Below are positions 17,812 through 27,760 of a stretch of DNA of 64,000 nucleotides, one piece after another. Every line of letters starts with the position of its first letter. The first letter of the stretch is position 1. Both the position numbers and the translations under genes were made by a program. Source of the DNA: Telmatospirillum sp. (lineage in GTDB: Bacteria; Pseudomonadota; Alphaproteobacteria; CACIAM-22H2). The stretch spans positions 32,559-96,558 of the forward strand of contig JADCGL010000016.1 of assembly GCA_020248985.1 (NCBI GenBank), read 5' to 3'. The notes beneath the pieces are model-generated. The model saw only the letters and a program-made list of their open reading frames with translations, was not told the origin of the DNA and made no database searches.

Positions 17812-19539
17812 TCAGATGTCGGCGTAGCTGTGCGTCTCCTTCGAAGCACCCGGATGGGTGACCGCGCCGAACGCGGCACTGCCGACGGTCTGGCAGTATT
17901 TCCACAGCGTCCCACTCTGGTAGTCGTGCGGGCGCGGCTTCCACTGCGTTTTGCGGGCCGCAAGTTCGGTGTCGGATACTTCGAGCGTGAGGCGGCCGGT
18001 TTCGGCGTCGATCGTGATGATGTCGCCGTCTTTGACGAGCCCGATCGGACCACCCGCCGCAGCCTCCGGGCATACATGCCCGACGCAGAAACCGCGCGTA
18101 CCCCCCGAAAAGCGCCCGTCCGTTATCAGGGCGATCTCCTCGCCCTTGCCCCAGCCATAAAGGGCTGCGGTCGTTGACAGCATCTCGCGCATGCCGGGAC
18201 CGCCCTTGGGCCCTTCGTTGCGGATGACCATGACTTGGCCGTCTTGAATGTCGCGTTTCAGCACGGCGGCAAGCGCTTCTTCCTCGCGCTCGAAAACTCG
18301 CGCAGGGCCGCGGAATTGCTGCTTCTTGAGGCCCGCCACCTTCACGATAGCGCCTTCGGGGGCAAGGTTGCCCTTGAGCCCCACAACGCCGCCGGTCGCG
18401 GTGAGCGGGTTTTTCACACGATAGACGACCTTCTGGTTTTCGGGAAATACGACATCCTTCAGATTTTCGGCGATCGTCTTGCCGGTCACGGTCATGCAGT
18501 CGCCGTGCAGGAAGCCTGCATCGAGCAGTTCTTTCATCACGACGGGAATGCCGCCGACGGAATAGAGATCGACGGCGGTGTATTTGCCGCCCGGCATCAG
18601 ATCGGCGATGTAGGGTGTGGACCGGAAAATCTCGGCGACGTCTGTAAGGTCGAATTTGATCCCGCATTCATGCGCCATCGCGGGCAGATGCAAGGCGGCA
18701 TTGGTCGAGCCGCCCGTCGCAGCCACGACGCGCGCTGCGTTCTCGAGTGCTTTGCGCGTGACGATGTCGCGCGGCCGGATGTTGCGGCGAATGAGCTCCA
18801 CGACTTGCTCGCCCGAGGCCACGCACCAACGGTCGCGGCTCTCGTAGGGCGCAGGCGTGCCAGCAGATCCCGGCAGCGCAAGGCCGATCGCCTCGGATAC
18901 GCACGCCATGGTGTTGGCCGTAAACTGGCCGCCGCACGAGCCGCCGGTCGGCAAAGCGACCTGCTCGAGATGCTCCAGATCGGCGTCCGACATTTTTCCG
19001 GCGGCATTGGCCCCGACACCTTCGAACACGTCGACGATCGTGACGTCGCGGCCCTTGAAACGGCCCGGCAGGATGGTGCCGCCATAGACGAAGACCGACG
19101 GCACGTTGAGGCGCAGCATCGCCATCATGAGGCCCGGCAGCGTCTTGTCGCAGCCCGCCAGTCCCACGAGCGCGTCGTAGCAATGTGCGCGCACCGAAAG
19201 CTCGACCGAATCCGCGATTACTTCGCGGCTCGCAAGCGAGCTGTGCATGCCGGCATGGCCCATCGCGATGCCGTCGGTGACGGTGATGGTCGTGAACTCG
19301 CGCGGCGTGCCGCCGGCGGCGGCAACGCCCTTCTTGGCGGCCTGCGCCTGGCGCGACAATGTGATGTTGCAGGGGGCGGCTTCGTTCCACGTCGTCACGA
19401 CGCCGACGAGGGGCTGGGCGATCTGTTCCTTCGACAAGCCCATCGCATAGAGCATCGCCCGGTGGGCGGCGCTCGTAGGGCCGACGGTTGTGTGGCGGCT
19501 CGGCAGTTTCGATTTGTCGATGGGCGTGTTGTTGGTCAT
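17812..19539 (-). CDS. ilvD: Dihydroxy-acid dehydratase
   Basis: Fe-S enzyme of branched-chain amino-acid and pantothenate synthesis, converting 2,3-dihydroxy-3-methylvalerate and isovalerate to the 2-oxo acids. 575 residues. Cluster-binding cysteines are in [24 protein letters not shown] and [15 protein letters not shown]-terminal motifs [22 protein letters not shown] and [11 protein letters not shown] are also family-typical. It stands alone; the nearest gene on the same strand is the chemoreceptor, 121 bases downstream of its stop. Confidence 0.97.
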   Translation of the reverse strand: MTNNTPIDKSKLPSRHTTVGPTSAAHRAMLYAMGLSKEQIAQPLVGVVTTWNEAAPCNITLSRQAQAAKKGVAAAGGTPREFTTITVTDGIAMGHAGMHSSLASREVIADSVELSVRAHCYDALVGLAGCDKTLPGLMMAMLRLNVPSVFVYGGTILPGRFKGRDVTIVDVFEGVGANAAGKMSDADLEHLEQVALPTGGSCGGQFTANTMACVSEAIGLALPGSAGTPAPYESRDRWCVASGEQVVELIRRNIRPRDIVTRKALENAARVVAATGGSTNAALHLPAMAHECGIKFDLTDVAEIFRSTPYIADLMPGGKYTAVDLYSVGGIPVVMKELLDAGFLHGDCMTVTGKTIAENLKDVVFPENQKVVYRVKNPLTATGGVVGLKGNLAPEGAIVKVAGLKKQQFRGPARVFEREEEALAAVLKRDIQDGQVMVIRNEGPKGGPGMREMLSTTAALYGWGKGEEIALITDGRFSGGTRGFCVGHVCPEAAAGGPIGLVKDGDIITIDAETGRLTLEVSDTELAARKTQWKPRPHDYQSGTLWKYCQTVGSAAFGAVTHPGASKETHSYADI

Positions 19540-19618
19540 GGCGCGTCCGGTTCCCCCTGGCGATTTATGGCGGGAAATCTAGCCCGAGCGGACGCGATTT
19601 GTGTAGCTTTTTCGAGCG

Positions 19619-20845
19619 CTACGCAGGCCGCGCGCGCCATGCCGCAAGCGTGCCGAGGAAGGCGACAACCGGCAATACGTCGAAAGCGACCGCGTAGGCT
19701 TGCGCATCGTAGACCCGTGCACCGTCGATGAGGGCGCCATGCCAGTTGGCATCAAGAAAAGCCCCAATCAGCGGCTGGAACATTGCACCCGAACCGACGA
19801 CTCCGGTATTGACGATTCCGTAGACAGCGCCGCTGGTTTCCGGCGGATTGCTGGCGCGAGCGGCCCCATAGCTCAGAATCATGCTCGATGCGCACACGCC
19901 GTTGAAGAACAGCAGGAACGCGGCGAACGCCACCGGCAAGGCGGGCAGATAGAGCAGCAGCAGAAGGCTGGCCGTCATCGCAATTCCGCCGCCGACCATG
20001 ATCGGCTTGCGCTGCCTGGTGCGGTCGGCGAGCAGGCCGATCACGGGGGCGCCCGCAGCCCAGCCCAGAAACATCGCACTCGCAAGGCCGGCTGCCGCCG
20101 TGCGCGAATGGCCATGGACGGTTTCGAACCAAGGGACCGCCCACAGGCCTGCAAAAGACAGCATCGTGCCCGTCATCGCCATCCCATAAAGGGCATGCAG
20201 CCATGTCTGGCCGTTTGCGGCCGCAACGCGCAATCCTGCCGCCAGGCGCGGACGGGTGCGATCGGAAGCTTGCGGCGGTCGATCTGGAATTGTCGCATAC
20301 AGCCCTGCTGCGATCCCCGCCCCCACGACCGCCAAAGCGCCCAAGGCGCCGCGCCAGCCGAGTTCGCCGACCATCACGGCAAGCGGCGCTTGGCCCAGCA
20401 TGGCGCCTGCCATGCCGCCGGCCTGGGCAATGCCGGTAAGTGCCGAAAAGCGCGACGCCGGCAGCCACAAGGTTGCGACCGTAAGGATGCCGATCCATGC
20501 GAAAGATGCGCCCAGCCCGATCATCGCGCGCCCGACATAGGCGAACTCGACCATCGGGGACGTGGCAAAAACGAGCGCGCCGAGGGCCGACAAGGCTGCC
20601 GCTCCGCTCATCAAACGGCGCGGGCCGTAGCGGTCGATCAGCACACCGACCGGAATCTGCATGCCCGCATAGGCATAGAAATAGATCGCCGAAAGCGTGC
20701 CGAGCACCGTCCCGCCCAGCGAAAACGCCGCCATCAGATCGCCGACGACGACGGAAGTCGCCACGCGCTGCACGAACTCGTGGCAGAAATAAGCGCTTGC
20801 CAGCGCAAAAGCGGCATAGCCGCGCAAAAGGCCGGGTGGGGTCAA
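19619..20845 (-). CDS. MFS transporter
   Basis: A 408-residue major facilitator with 12 predicted membrane helices and a central cytoplasmic loop near residue 200. The conserved loop 2-3 motif is visible as GVLIDRYGPRRLM (about 72-84), and a weaker repeat is LLADRTRQRKPIM. The substrate cannot be told. The TTG at 20845 is chosen because it overlaps the stop of the deaminase by four bases (TTGA) and is followed directly by the first helix; no ATG or GTG suits better. Coupling to a purine-type deaminase hints at nucleobase or nucleoside transport, which is an inference. Confidence 0.85.
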   Translation of the reverse strand: MTPPGLLRGYAAFALASAYFCHEFVQRVATSVVVGDLMAAFSLGGTVLGTLSAIYFYAYAGMQIPVGVLIDRYGPRRLMSGAAALSALGALVFATSPMVEFAYVGRAMIGLGASFAWIGILTVATLWLPASRFSALTGIAQAGGMAGAMLGQAPLAVMVGELGWRGALGALAVVGAGIAAGLYATIPDRPPQASDRTRPRLAAGLRVAAANGQTWLHALYGMAMTGTMLSFAGLWAVPWFETVHGHSRTAAAGLASAMFLGWAAGAPVIGLLADRTRQRKPIMVGGGIAMTASLLLLLYLPALPVAFAAFLLFFNGVCASSMILSYGAARASNPPETSGAVYGIVNTGVVGSGAMFQPLIGAFLDANWHGALIDGARVYDAQAYAVAFDVLPVVAFLGTLAAWRARPA

Positions 20846-21312
20846 TATTCGACGCGATCGGGCTTGGCGAACCAAGCCGCGAACACCGCCTGCGCCTCGT
20901 CGGCCAGCAGCCTGTCGGTTGGAAGCGTGCGCCCGTCGATGGGCAAGGCGACCTCGCGGTAGAAAGCTTCGTCGTCGAAACCGATTGCGGCGGCGTCTTG
21001 CCGGTTCGCCGCGTAGCACATGCGGCTCGCGCGCGACCACAGGATGGCGCCCATGCACATCGGGCACGGTTCGCAGCTCGTGAAGACCGTCGCCCCTTCG
21101 AGATCGAACGTGCCAAGCCGCGCGCAGGCGTCGCGGATGGCGACGATTTCGGCGTGCGCGGTCGGGTCTTTCGTGGCGACGACGCGGTTCCAGCCTTCGC
21201 CGACGATGGCTCCGTCTTTGACGACGACGGCGCCGAACGGCCCGCCCTCGCCCGCGCGCATGCGTTCGTCGGCGAGTGCTATCGCACGGCGCATAAAGAG
21301 AATGTCGGTCAT
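20842..21312 (-). CDS. Nucleoside/nucleobase deaminase, guanine-deaminase-like
   Basis: Zinc-dependent cytidine-deaminase-fold enzyme of 156 residues. The zinc site is TAHAEI (His53, catalytic Glu55) plus CEPCPMC (Cys83, Cys86). The C-terminal segment IGFDDEAFYREVALP resembles guanine deaminases of the GuaD type rather than TadA, which usually has a shorter basic tail. Both start and stop overlap neighbours by four bases (receiver gene upstream, MFS gene downstream), so it is translated as part of one message with them. Confidence 0.87.
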   Translation of the reverse strand: MTDILFMRRAIALADERMRAGEGGPFGAVVVKDGAIVGEGWNRVVATKDPTAHAEIVAIRDACARLGTFDLEGATVFTSCEPCPMCMGAILWSRASRMCYAANRQDAAAIGFDDEAFYREVALPIDGRTLPTDRLLADEAQAVFAAWFAKPDRVEY

Positions 21313-21725
21313 TTTGCCTGCTTGTGCTGCAAGACGGCGAGGATCTTCTGGCCGAGCTGGGCCGGCGAAAACGGCTTCACCACATAGGCATCGACGCCGT
21401 TCTCGCGCGCCTGAACGACGAACTCGGGGCTCGCTTTGCCCGTCAGCATGATGAACGGCATGGACGGCCATTTGTGGCGCACCGCCTTCAAGAGCTGCAG
21501 CCCGGTCATTTCCGGCATGTTCCAATCCGAAATCACAAGTTCGAATTTCTGCATGTTCGCGTTCAAGATATCGAGCGCTTCGGCCCCGTCGCGCGCGGTC
21601 GACACGTACGGAATCTTGAGCTGGCGCAGCACGGTCTGCGCGATCTTCACGGCAAAAGCGTCGTCCTCGACCAGCAGAACCGAGAGGTTCGAGAAGAGTT
21701 GGTCCATGGTCGGGCCCGGCTGCAT
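21309..21725 (-). CDS. Single-domain response regulator (receiver only)
   Basis: A 138-residue CheY-like receiver without output domain. The acidic pair is VEDD (about 19-22), the phospho-acceptor is Asp67 in VISDWNMPEMTG, with Thr95 (MLTG) and Lys117 (VVKPF) completing the site. The ATG at 21725 is preferred because AGGA stands nearby upstream; an in-frame ATG at 21707 would remove six residues. The gene starts 28 bases after the hybrid kinase, whose HPt domain is the likely phosphate donor, and overlaps the deaminase start by four bases. Confidence 0.92.
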   Translation of the reverse strand: MQPGPTMDQLFSNLSVLLVEDDAFAVKIAQTVLRQLKIPYVSTARDGAEALDILNANMQKFELVISDWNMPEMTGLQLLKAVRHKWPSMPFIMLTGKASPEFVVQARENGVDAYVVKPFSPAQLGQKILAVLQHKQAK

Positions 21726-21753
21726 GATTTCGTCCTGTCCGTAATTCCGCCGC

Positions 21754-24054
21754 TCAAGATGCGGCTGCAAGCTGGTTTGCGTAGCGCTGTTCGAGCGCAG
21801 CAATGCCTGCTTCGATGTGCAAACCGAGCTTATCGCAGATGTGGCCTGCCGTCACAAAATCGCCGAACTCGCCCGCGAATTCAAGATCGCGCGCCGCACG
21901 AAAGGTCTGCGCCAGACCCATGCTGGCAGCCGAACTTTTGAGCGAATGGGCCGCACGGATCCAATCTTGGTCCGCACCGGCAGCGCGTGCCGTCGCAAGC
22001 TGCGCCATCAACTCGCGCGCGCTCTGCGCGTAATCGCCGACCAGCGAGGCGACGATTTCGGCCCCCATCTGCGCTTCGAGATCGCCGATCACGCTTTCGT
22101 CGAGCACGGCCATGCTTGTGTCGAGCCGTTCCTGCACGCTGGGGCCGGCCGGTGCGCCGCCATTCTCAGCGGCTTGCGCCTGCGCCTCGAGCACGCCCGT
22201 CGCGCGCAGCAGGGCGGCCGAAAGCGCGTCGGGCGAAATGGGCTTGGCCACATAGTCGTTCATGCCCGCGGCCAAGCAATTTTCGATGTCCGACTGCATG
22301 GCGCCGGCCGTCGCGGCGACGATCCACACGACGCCGTTCGGCGGATCGAGGGCACGGATCGCGCGCGTTGCTTCGATGCCGTCCATGACGGGCATGTTCA
22401 TGTCCATCAGCACGAGGTCGAACGCGCCGCCGCGCACGGCCTCAACCGCTTCGGCACCATTCTCGGCGATCTCAACCGTGTGCCCGCCTGGCTTGAGCAG
22501 GCCCAACGCGACTTTCTGGTTCACGAGATTGTCTTCGGCGACCAGGATTCGTAGAGGCCGTGCAGCGGCCGCGGGGGCATGTGCCGCCGCACGCGGTTCG
22601 ATGCCGATCGGCAGCGTCAGTTCGAAATGGAATTCCGATCCCTTGCCGATCTCGCTTTCGACGCCGATGTCGCCGCCCATCGCCTCAACGAGGCGGCGGC
22701 TGATCGCTAGACCGAGCCCGGTGCCGCCGAAGCGCCGCGAGATCGACGAGTCTGCCTGAACGAAACTGCCGAACAATTTCGCCTTTGCCGCAGCGGAGAT
22801 GCCAATGCCCGTGTCGCGAACGCCAACGCGCAGGCGCGCATAGGGCTCGTCCGGATTGTCGAGCGGCAGTTTGCGCACATGCACCCGGACGCCCCCGCGC
22901 TCAGTGAATTTGACCGCGTTGCCGATCAGATTGAGCAGCACTTGGCGCACGCGGCCAGGGTCGCCGCGAAGATACTGCGGCACTTCCGGATCGACCTCGC
23001 CCGCCAATGCAATGCCCTTCTCGTCGCTTTTTGCCTTCATCAACGCAACGGCATCCGCGACCGCTTGGCGCAGATCGAAATCGATGCTCTCGACTTCGAG
23101 GCGCCCGGCTTCGAGCTTCGAATAGTCGAGAATGTCGTTGAGGATCTGCAGCAGCGACAGGCCGCTGTCGAGGATGAGCCGCGCATTGTCGCGCTGCTCG
23201 TGCGAAAGCTCGGTCCCGAGCATCAAGCGGCTCAAGCCGATGATGCCGTTCATCGGCGTGCGAATCTCGTGGCTCATCATCGCCAGGAACTCGGACTTCA
23301 CCTTCGTCGCGAGTTCGGCACGGTCGCGCGCGTCCCGAATGTCGAGCATCGCCTGTTTGAACACCGCCATGGCGCGGGCCGTGTCGCCCAGTTCGTCGCG
23401 CCGCTCGGCATAGAGAATGTTCACTTCCGTGTCGCCGCGCGCGATCTTGCGCATCTTGCGGTTCAGGACGTCGAGCGGCAGCACGATGTTGCGCACGAGC
23501 AGCACGCCCACGCCCGCGAGTGCCAGAGCCGCCGCCGCCAGTGCCAGCAGCACGCGATTGCGCGTCGCGTCGATCGTGTCGACGGCATCCTCACGGAATA
23601 CGTAGCCGGCATCGGCCGCGATCTGGGTCAGAATTTCAAGGTCCTGGCGAACGCGATCCCCGAGTTCGGCCTGCGTCGAAGCCATGCCGCCGCCCGCAAG
23701 CCAAGCCGAGATGTCGCGCCGAACGCGCGCGACCATCTCTTCGATCTCCGCAATCTCGACCGACTTCGCACGATCGAGCACCACCTGCAGATTCTTGTCG
23801 AGATCTTCGAGCAGCGATGCCGTTTCGAGGATCGTTGCCTGCGCATCCGCGGTAAGTTCGTGTTTGCGACGCTCGATGATCGCGAACTGCGTCTGCGCCA
23901 AACGCGCAAAATTGATCGTTTGCAGAGGCCCGTCGTACATCTGCACGGTGAGCCGGCCCAGAGTATCGGTCGCCCAAGTCGCTACCGTGCCCGCGACGGC
24001 CGCCGCCAGCAGGGCGATCAGGAGGGCGGCGACGAGTTTGAAGCGGATCGACAA
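21754..24054 (-). CDS. Hybrid sensor histidine kinase with receiver and HPt domains
   Basis: A 766-residue membrane sensor. Helices at about 5-27 and 167-189 bracket a helical periplasmic sensor region of about 140 residues. HAMP follows (about 189-240), then HisKA with His262 in [10 protein letters not shown], an ATPase domain (N box [10 protein letters not shown] boxes DTGIGIS and GGTGLGLA), a receiver with Asp551 in [13 protein letters not shown] and a C-terminal HPt with His703 in [13 protein letters not shown]. All parts needed for a His-Asp-His-Asp relay are present, with the lone receiver next door as final acceptor. The signal is unknown. It lies 21 bases after a cupredoxin gene. Confidence 0.95.
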   Translation of the reverse strand: MSIRFKLVAALLIALLAAAVAGTVATWATDTLGRLTVQMYDGPLQTINFARLAQTQFAIIERRKHELTADAQATILETASLLEDLDKNLQVVLDRAKSVEIAEIEEMVARVRRDISAWLAGGGMASTQAELGDRVRQDLEILTQIAADAGYVFREDAVDTIDATRNRVLLALAAAALALAGVGVLLVRNIVLPLDVLNRKMRKIARGDTEVNILYAERRDELGDTARAMAVFKQAMLDIRDARDRAELATKVKSEFLAMMSHEIRTPMNGIIGLSRLMLGTELSHEQRDNARLILDSGLSLLQILNDILDYSKLEAGRLEVESIDFDLRQAVADAVALMKAKSDEKGIALAGEVDPEVPQYLRGDPGRVRQVLLNLIGNAVKFTERGGVRVHVRKLPLDNPDEPYARLRVGVRDTGIGISAAAKAKLFGSFVQADSSISRRFGGTGLGLAISRRLVEAMGGDIGVESEIGKGSEFHFELTLPIGIEPRAAAHAPAAAARPLRILVAEDNLVNQKVALGLLKPGGHTVEIAENGAEAVEAVRGGAFDLVLMDMNMPVMDGIEATRAIRALDPPNGVVWIVAATAGAMQSDIENCLAAGMNDYVAKPISPDALSAALLRATGVLEAQAQAAENGGAPAGPSVQERLDTSMAVLDESVIGDLEAQMGAEIVASLVGDYAQSARELMAQLATARAAGADQDWIRAAHSLKSSAASMGLAQTFRAARDLEFAGEFGDFVTAGHICDKLGLHIEAGIAALEQRYANQLAAAS

Positions 24055-24075
24055 GGGCGCGCGCCGCTTCTGCCG

Positions 24076-24411
24076 CTATTCGACGACGATCTGCATCGCC
24101 ATGCGCGGATGAATCCGGCATTTCACGGCAAACGTGCCTGCGCGCCGAAAGGGAACCGAAATGCGCGTATTGGGTCCTTGCCGGCCGACATCGAATTCGC
24201 CGCCCGACGTCTCCGAATAGACGTTGTGGCCGAACGGATCGCCGTTGACGAATACGACCAGCCCGCCGGCACGGATGCGGACCTCTTTCACGTCGAAATC
24301 GATTTCGCGCTGCACGACCGTCGCTTCGTTCGCGGGGCTCTGCGCCAGAAGCGTCTGGGCGGCCGCAAAGCTCGCCAGGGCGCCTGCCGCAACGACCAGG
24401 AATCCACGCAT
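24076..24411 (-). CDS. Small periplasmic cupredoxin (type 1 copper protein)
   Basis: A 111-residue protein with a signal peptide (about 1-23, cleavage near LLAQS). The copper ligands of a plastocyanin/amicyanin-like site are all visible: His62 in DPFGHNVYS, Cys98, His101 and Met104 in VKCRIHPRM. The start at 24411 has a GGAAGGGG stretch upstream and opens with the signal sequence. It is probably a small periplasmic electron carrier or copper-responsive protein. It immediately precedes the hybrid kinase, so it may be the first gene of the operon. Confidence 0.88.
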   Translation of the reverse strand: MRGFLVVAAGALASFAAAQTLLAQSPANEATVVQREIDFDVKEVRIRAGGLVVFVNGDPFGHNVYSETSGGEFDVGRQGPNTRISVPFRRAGTFAVKCRIHPRMAMQIVVE

Positions 24412-24502
24412 CGTCTTTCCCCTTCCTCGCGCCGAGTATAGCAAAAGCGAACGCCGAACAAATCGGCAATCTGCAATTCGCGCCGGACCTGCGAAGGTTA
24501 CT

Positions 24503-26080
24503 TTACTTCCAGAAAGGGCGTGCGTCGGCAAATGTTTGCCAGATTTCCGGTAGGTTCTCGAGATCGCCGCGCACGCGGGCGGCGATCCAGCCCGTCACGA
24601 TTCCGTCGGCACGCGCGAGCAACGCGGGCGGCAGTTCGCCGCCGGCGCGCGCAAGCTCGGCCAGCAGGGCTTTGGCGACGGCCGCATCGTTCAGCGAACC
24701 CAGATGCGCCTGCACATCGGCCAGGGCCGCGAGATACGGCTTTGCGAGCTTGCGTGCGAACAGCGTGCGGAAAAACTCGGCGGTATAACGCAGCTTCTTG
24801 CAACGGATGCGCAACTCGTGCAATTCGACCTCTTCAAGATCGCCGATCGCCTCGCCGAGGCGCAAGACCTTGCGATGCAGCTTTTTCAGCGTCGCGGCGG
24901 CGAAATCGCGGGCCGGCAGATTGCGCCAAGCCCCCATGCCCGCCTCCCAACTGCCGCCTTCCCACCAAGCTTCGACATCGACCAGCGCAACCGCCAGCTT
25001 TTCCGAGGACAGCGTCTGCGACATTGCCTCATAGGCGCGGGCGCGGGCCGCCTCAGCGGCTTGGGTCACGCGTGTGAGGCCCGGCTCGTCGGCGAGATGG
25101 CTCGCAAGTGGCTGCAGCAGTTCGCCGCCGAAAACGTCCCAGTCGCGCGCTGCCCCGCATGAAGCCGCAATCCAGCGCAGATTGTCGGACGACATTCGCC
25201 GCCCCTCTTCGGGCAACACGTCGGCAAACGACGACAACGCCGAGCGCAAACGGCGCAAGGCCACGCGCAACTGGTGCACGCCTTCGGCGGAAGGCGCGGT
25301 GCGCACAAGGCTTTCGTTTGCACGCATGTGGCGGAAACATTGGCGGCCGATCGCGCGGAACGCCTCGGCCACGCTGGCTTGCGCATCGAAATCGAGACTC
25401 TCGGCGCGCACGGCATCCGACGCCGGCGTTTCGCCCGGCCGCGAGCGCGCAAGCCGATAGCCGCGCTCGGCTTTGCTGCGCGCTTCGAACTGGGCCGGAA
25501 CGAGCGTCATGATCGTGCGCGCGAGGGCGTAGAGATCGAGGACGGTGCCCGAGACCAGTTCGAGTTCGATTTCGGCGATCGCAAGCGTTCCTTGCGGCGC
25601 TTCGACGATGCCGCTGTCGAGCGCGAGCTCGACGAGGCTTGCGCCCTGCCGCACATGCAGCAGGCGGCGCGCGAAGCTGGTCGTGAAAAGGGCCGTGAGC
25701 TGACGGTGCAGTTTTTCCTTCGACAGCAATTTGCGCGCGTCTTTGTCGTCGATTTCGGCGAGCCATTCGGCATCGATGACCGGCGTTTCACCGATGATCG
25801 TGCGTTCCCACTCGCCGCGCGCAAGTGCCCCCAGTGTCGGATGGTGGGCGGTCTTCAGCGTTTGGATACGCCGCTTGCCGTCGCGGCGCACGCGAAGCGC
25901 GATCCCGGCCTCGAACAGCCGCAGATCGGGCGTGTCGAAGTAGGTCGTCGAAAAGCGCTTGCGCCGCACCGGACCCGCAGCAATCGCTTGCAGTTTCGGC
26001 GCATTGAGCAACCGCGCGAAGGATGCGGCCGGAACAGCGAGCTTGAGCTCGATCTCCGCCGTTTTTGCCGCCGTCGCCAT
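24503..26080 (-). CDS. CYTH and CHAD domain protein (inorganic triphosphatase-like)
   Basis: A 525-residue cytosolic protein. The N-terminal CYTH domain (about 1-195) has the ExExK signature EIELK at residues 9-13 and basic strand residues RRKRFSTTYFDTPDL, typical of triphosphate tunnel enzymes such as YgiF. The C-terminal CHAD domain (about 235-510) carries conserved histidines in VHQLRVALRRLRSAL and ELHELRIRCKKLRYTAEFF, which bind polyphosphate. The ATG at 26080 fits the domain start; an in-frame ATG at 26146 would add 22 unsupported residues. It likely hydrolyses tripolyphosphate or associates with polyphosphate granules. Confidence 0.9.
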   Translation of the reverse strand: MATAAKTAEIELKLAVPAASFARLLNAPKLQAIAAGPVRRKRFSTTYFDTPDLRLFEAGIALRVRRDGKRRIQTLKTAHHPTLGALARGEWERTIIGETPVIDAEWLAEIDDKDARKLLSKEKLHRQLTALFTTSFARRLLHVRQGASLVELALDSGIVEAPQGTLAIAEIELELVSGTVLDLYALARTIMTLVPAQFEARSKAERGYRLARSRPGETPASDAVRAESLDFDAQASVAEAFRAIGRQCFRHMRANESLVRTAPSAEGVHQLRVALRRLRSALSSFADVLPEEGRRMSSDNLRWIAASCGAARDWDVFGGELLQPLASHLADEPGLTRVTQAAEAARARAYEAMSQTLSSEKLAVALVDVEAWWEGGSWEAGMGAWRNLPARDFAAATLKKLHRKVLRLGEAIGDLEEVELHELRIRCKKLRYTAEFFRTLFARKLAKPYLAALADVQAHLGSLNDAAVAKALLAELARAGGELPPALLARADGIVTGWIAARVRGDLENLPEIWQTFADARPFWK

Positions 26081-26262
26081 TGCCGAAACGCTCGCTTGAA
26101 AAAGATGTCTGCCGAGGTCGCGAACGTTACGCAGTCGCTTTCCCATGCTGCAAGCCGCAAAGCATTACGGTTTTATGACGATCCTTCGCTATTCGAAAAA
26201 CACTCTTTTTCTTCAACCTGTTGGCCAGAACATTTCCATTACAGGAAAATGGCAGAGCAGAA

Positions 26263-27042
26263 CTAAAGCGTGCCCGGGAACGCCCCGCCGTCGAGCACAA
26301 TATTCTGGCCTACGACAAACCCGGCATGCGCGCTGCACAAGAACGCGCAGGCGGCCCCGAACTCCTCGGTCGTGCCGAAGCGCTCGGCCGGATTGGCCAA
26401 GCGCCGCTCCTCGCGCAGCGCATCGACCGGACGCCCGCTCGATTTCGAGCCGGCCGCAAACACCGAACGCAGTCGATCGGTCTCGAAGGGGCCCGGCAGC
26501 AGGCCGTTGATCGTGACATTGTGCTTTGCGACTTGGCGCGACAGGCCGGCAACGAAGCCGGTGAGGCCTGCGCGCGCGCCGTTCGAGAGGCCAAGATTGG
26601 CGATCGGATTTTTCACGGCCGCCGAGGTGATGTTGACGATGCGTCCGAATTTTCGTGCGATCATGCTGTCGATCGTGGCGCGGATCAGCATGATCGGCGT
26701 CACCATGTTGGCTTCGACGGCCGAATGCCATGCCTTTTCGTCCCAGGCGCGGAAATCGCCGGGCGGGGGACCGCCGGCATTGTTGACGAGAATGTCCGGA
26801 TCCGGGCAGGCCTTCAGCAATGCGGCACGGCCTTCCGCCGTAGTCACGTCTGCGGCAATGGCGACGACAGAGACGCCGAAATCGGCGCGGATCTCGGCGG
26901 CCGTTGCTTCGAGCGCTTCAGCGCCGCGCGCATTCACGACCAGCGACACGCCTTCTGCCGCAAGCGCACGCGCGCAGCCCTTGCCGAGGCCCTTCGATGC
27001 CGCACACACGATCGCCTTGCGCCCTTTGATGCCCAGATCCAT
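26263..27042 (-). CDS. SDR-family protein with altered catalytic motif
   Basis: A 259-residue Rossmann-fold protein of short-chain dehydrogenase type, annotated in many genomes as 3-oxoacyl reductase-like. The cofactor motif is CAASKGLGKGCA (about 13-24) and NNAG is present near 87-90. The catalytic Ser is kept (Ser140 in NITSAA), but the expected YxxxK reads SNGAR at 153-157, so both Tyr and Lys are replaced. Relatives with this LSNGAR-type motif exist as I recall them, so it may be a conserved variant rather than decay. Real activity is uncertain. Confidence 0.85.
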   Translation of the reverse strand: MDLGIKGRKAIVCAASKGLGKGCARALAAEGVSLVVNARGAEALEATAAEIRADFGVSVVAIAADVTTAEGRAALLKACPDPDILVNNAGGPPPGDFRAWDEKAWHSAVEANMVTPIMLIRATIDSMIARKFGRIVNITSAAVKNPIANLGLSNGARAGLTGFVAGLSRQVAKHNVTINGLLPGPFETDRLRSVFAAGSKSSGRPVDALREERRLANPAERFGTTEEFGAACAFLCSAHAGFVVGQNIVLDGGAFPGTL

Positions 27043-27080
27043 CGTTCGACTCCTTCGTCTTTGCTTTGTTGTCAGTCAGT

Positions 27081-27758
27081 CTATGCCGCGAAGCCCGCGT
27101 CGCGCAAAACTTCACGTGCAAGCGGAATGCTGGCAGGCCGCTTGCCTGCAAGGCTCGCGGCGTCGAGGTCGGCGGCAATGCGCGCGACCGCGCCAAGCGA
27201 GCGATCGAGGCGCGTAACGATATAGCGCACGGTTTCGGTCGGCACGCGCATCTGGCGGTCGGCGAAGTGTTTGACGAGCACGGCCTCGACGAGGCTTTCG
27301 TCCGGTGCGGCGATTTCGACCGCCGCAAGGGCGCGCAGGCGCGAAGCAAGGTCGGGCAAAGCGATTTGCCAGCGCGCGGGTGCCGCGCGGGCGGTCAGCA
27401 GCATGTGGCCGCCACGCTCGGCCAGCAAGTTGTAGAGATGCAGCCAGGCGACCGGCTCGGGCGGTTTGCGGTCCACGTCCTCGAGCAAGATCGCTTTGGC
27501 GGCCCCCAACAGCGTCGGCACCGACGCGACAGCAAGGTCCTGCGCTGCAAGGCGCACGGCGGCGGCACGCATCTGCCACGTGGCGGCAAGATGGGATTTT
27601 CCGCAGCCCGTCTCGCCCCACACGACAAGGCCCGGCGACGGCCAGTCCGGCCACGCATCGAGCCAGGCAACGGCCGCACGATTGGCGTCCGCCACCAGAA
27701 AATCGCTGCCGCCCAGCGACGGGCGATGCGGCAGCGCCAAGGGCAATTGGGCCGGCAT
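27081..27758 (-). CDS. hdaA: HdaA, DnaA-related regulatory inactivation protein
   Basis: A 225-residue AAA+ protein related to the DnaA ATPase core but lacking the DNA-binding domain. The N-terminal clamp-binding motif QLPLAL is at 4-9, Walker A GETGCGKS at 48-55 and a Walker-B-like ILLEDVDR further on. Hda-type proteins bind the replication clamp and stimulate ATP hydrolysis by DnaA after initiation. It follows the AI-2E permease by two bases, an order shared with many alphaproteobacteria. The ATG at 27758 was chosen by the clamp motif. Confidence 0.9.
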   Translation of the reverse strand: MPAQLPLALPHRPSLGGSDFLVADANRAAVAWLDAWPDWPSPGLVVWGETGCGKSHLAATWQMRAAAVRLAAQDLAVASVPTLLGAAKAILLEDVDRKPPEPVAWLHLYNLLAERGGHMLLTARAAPARWQIALPDLASRLRALAAVEIAAPDESLVEAVLVKHFADRQMRVPTETVRYIVTRLDRSLGAVARIAADLDAASLAGKRPASIPLAREVLRDAGFAA

Positions 27759-27760
27759 AT

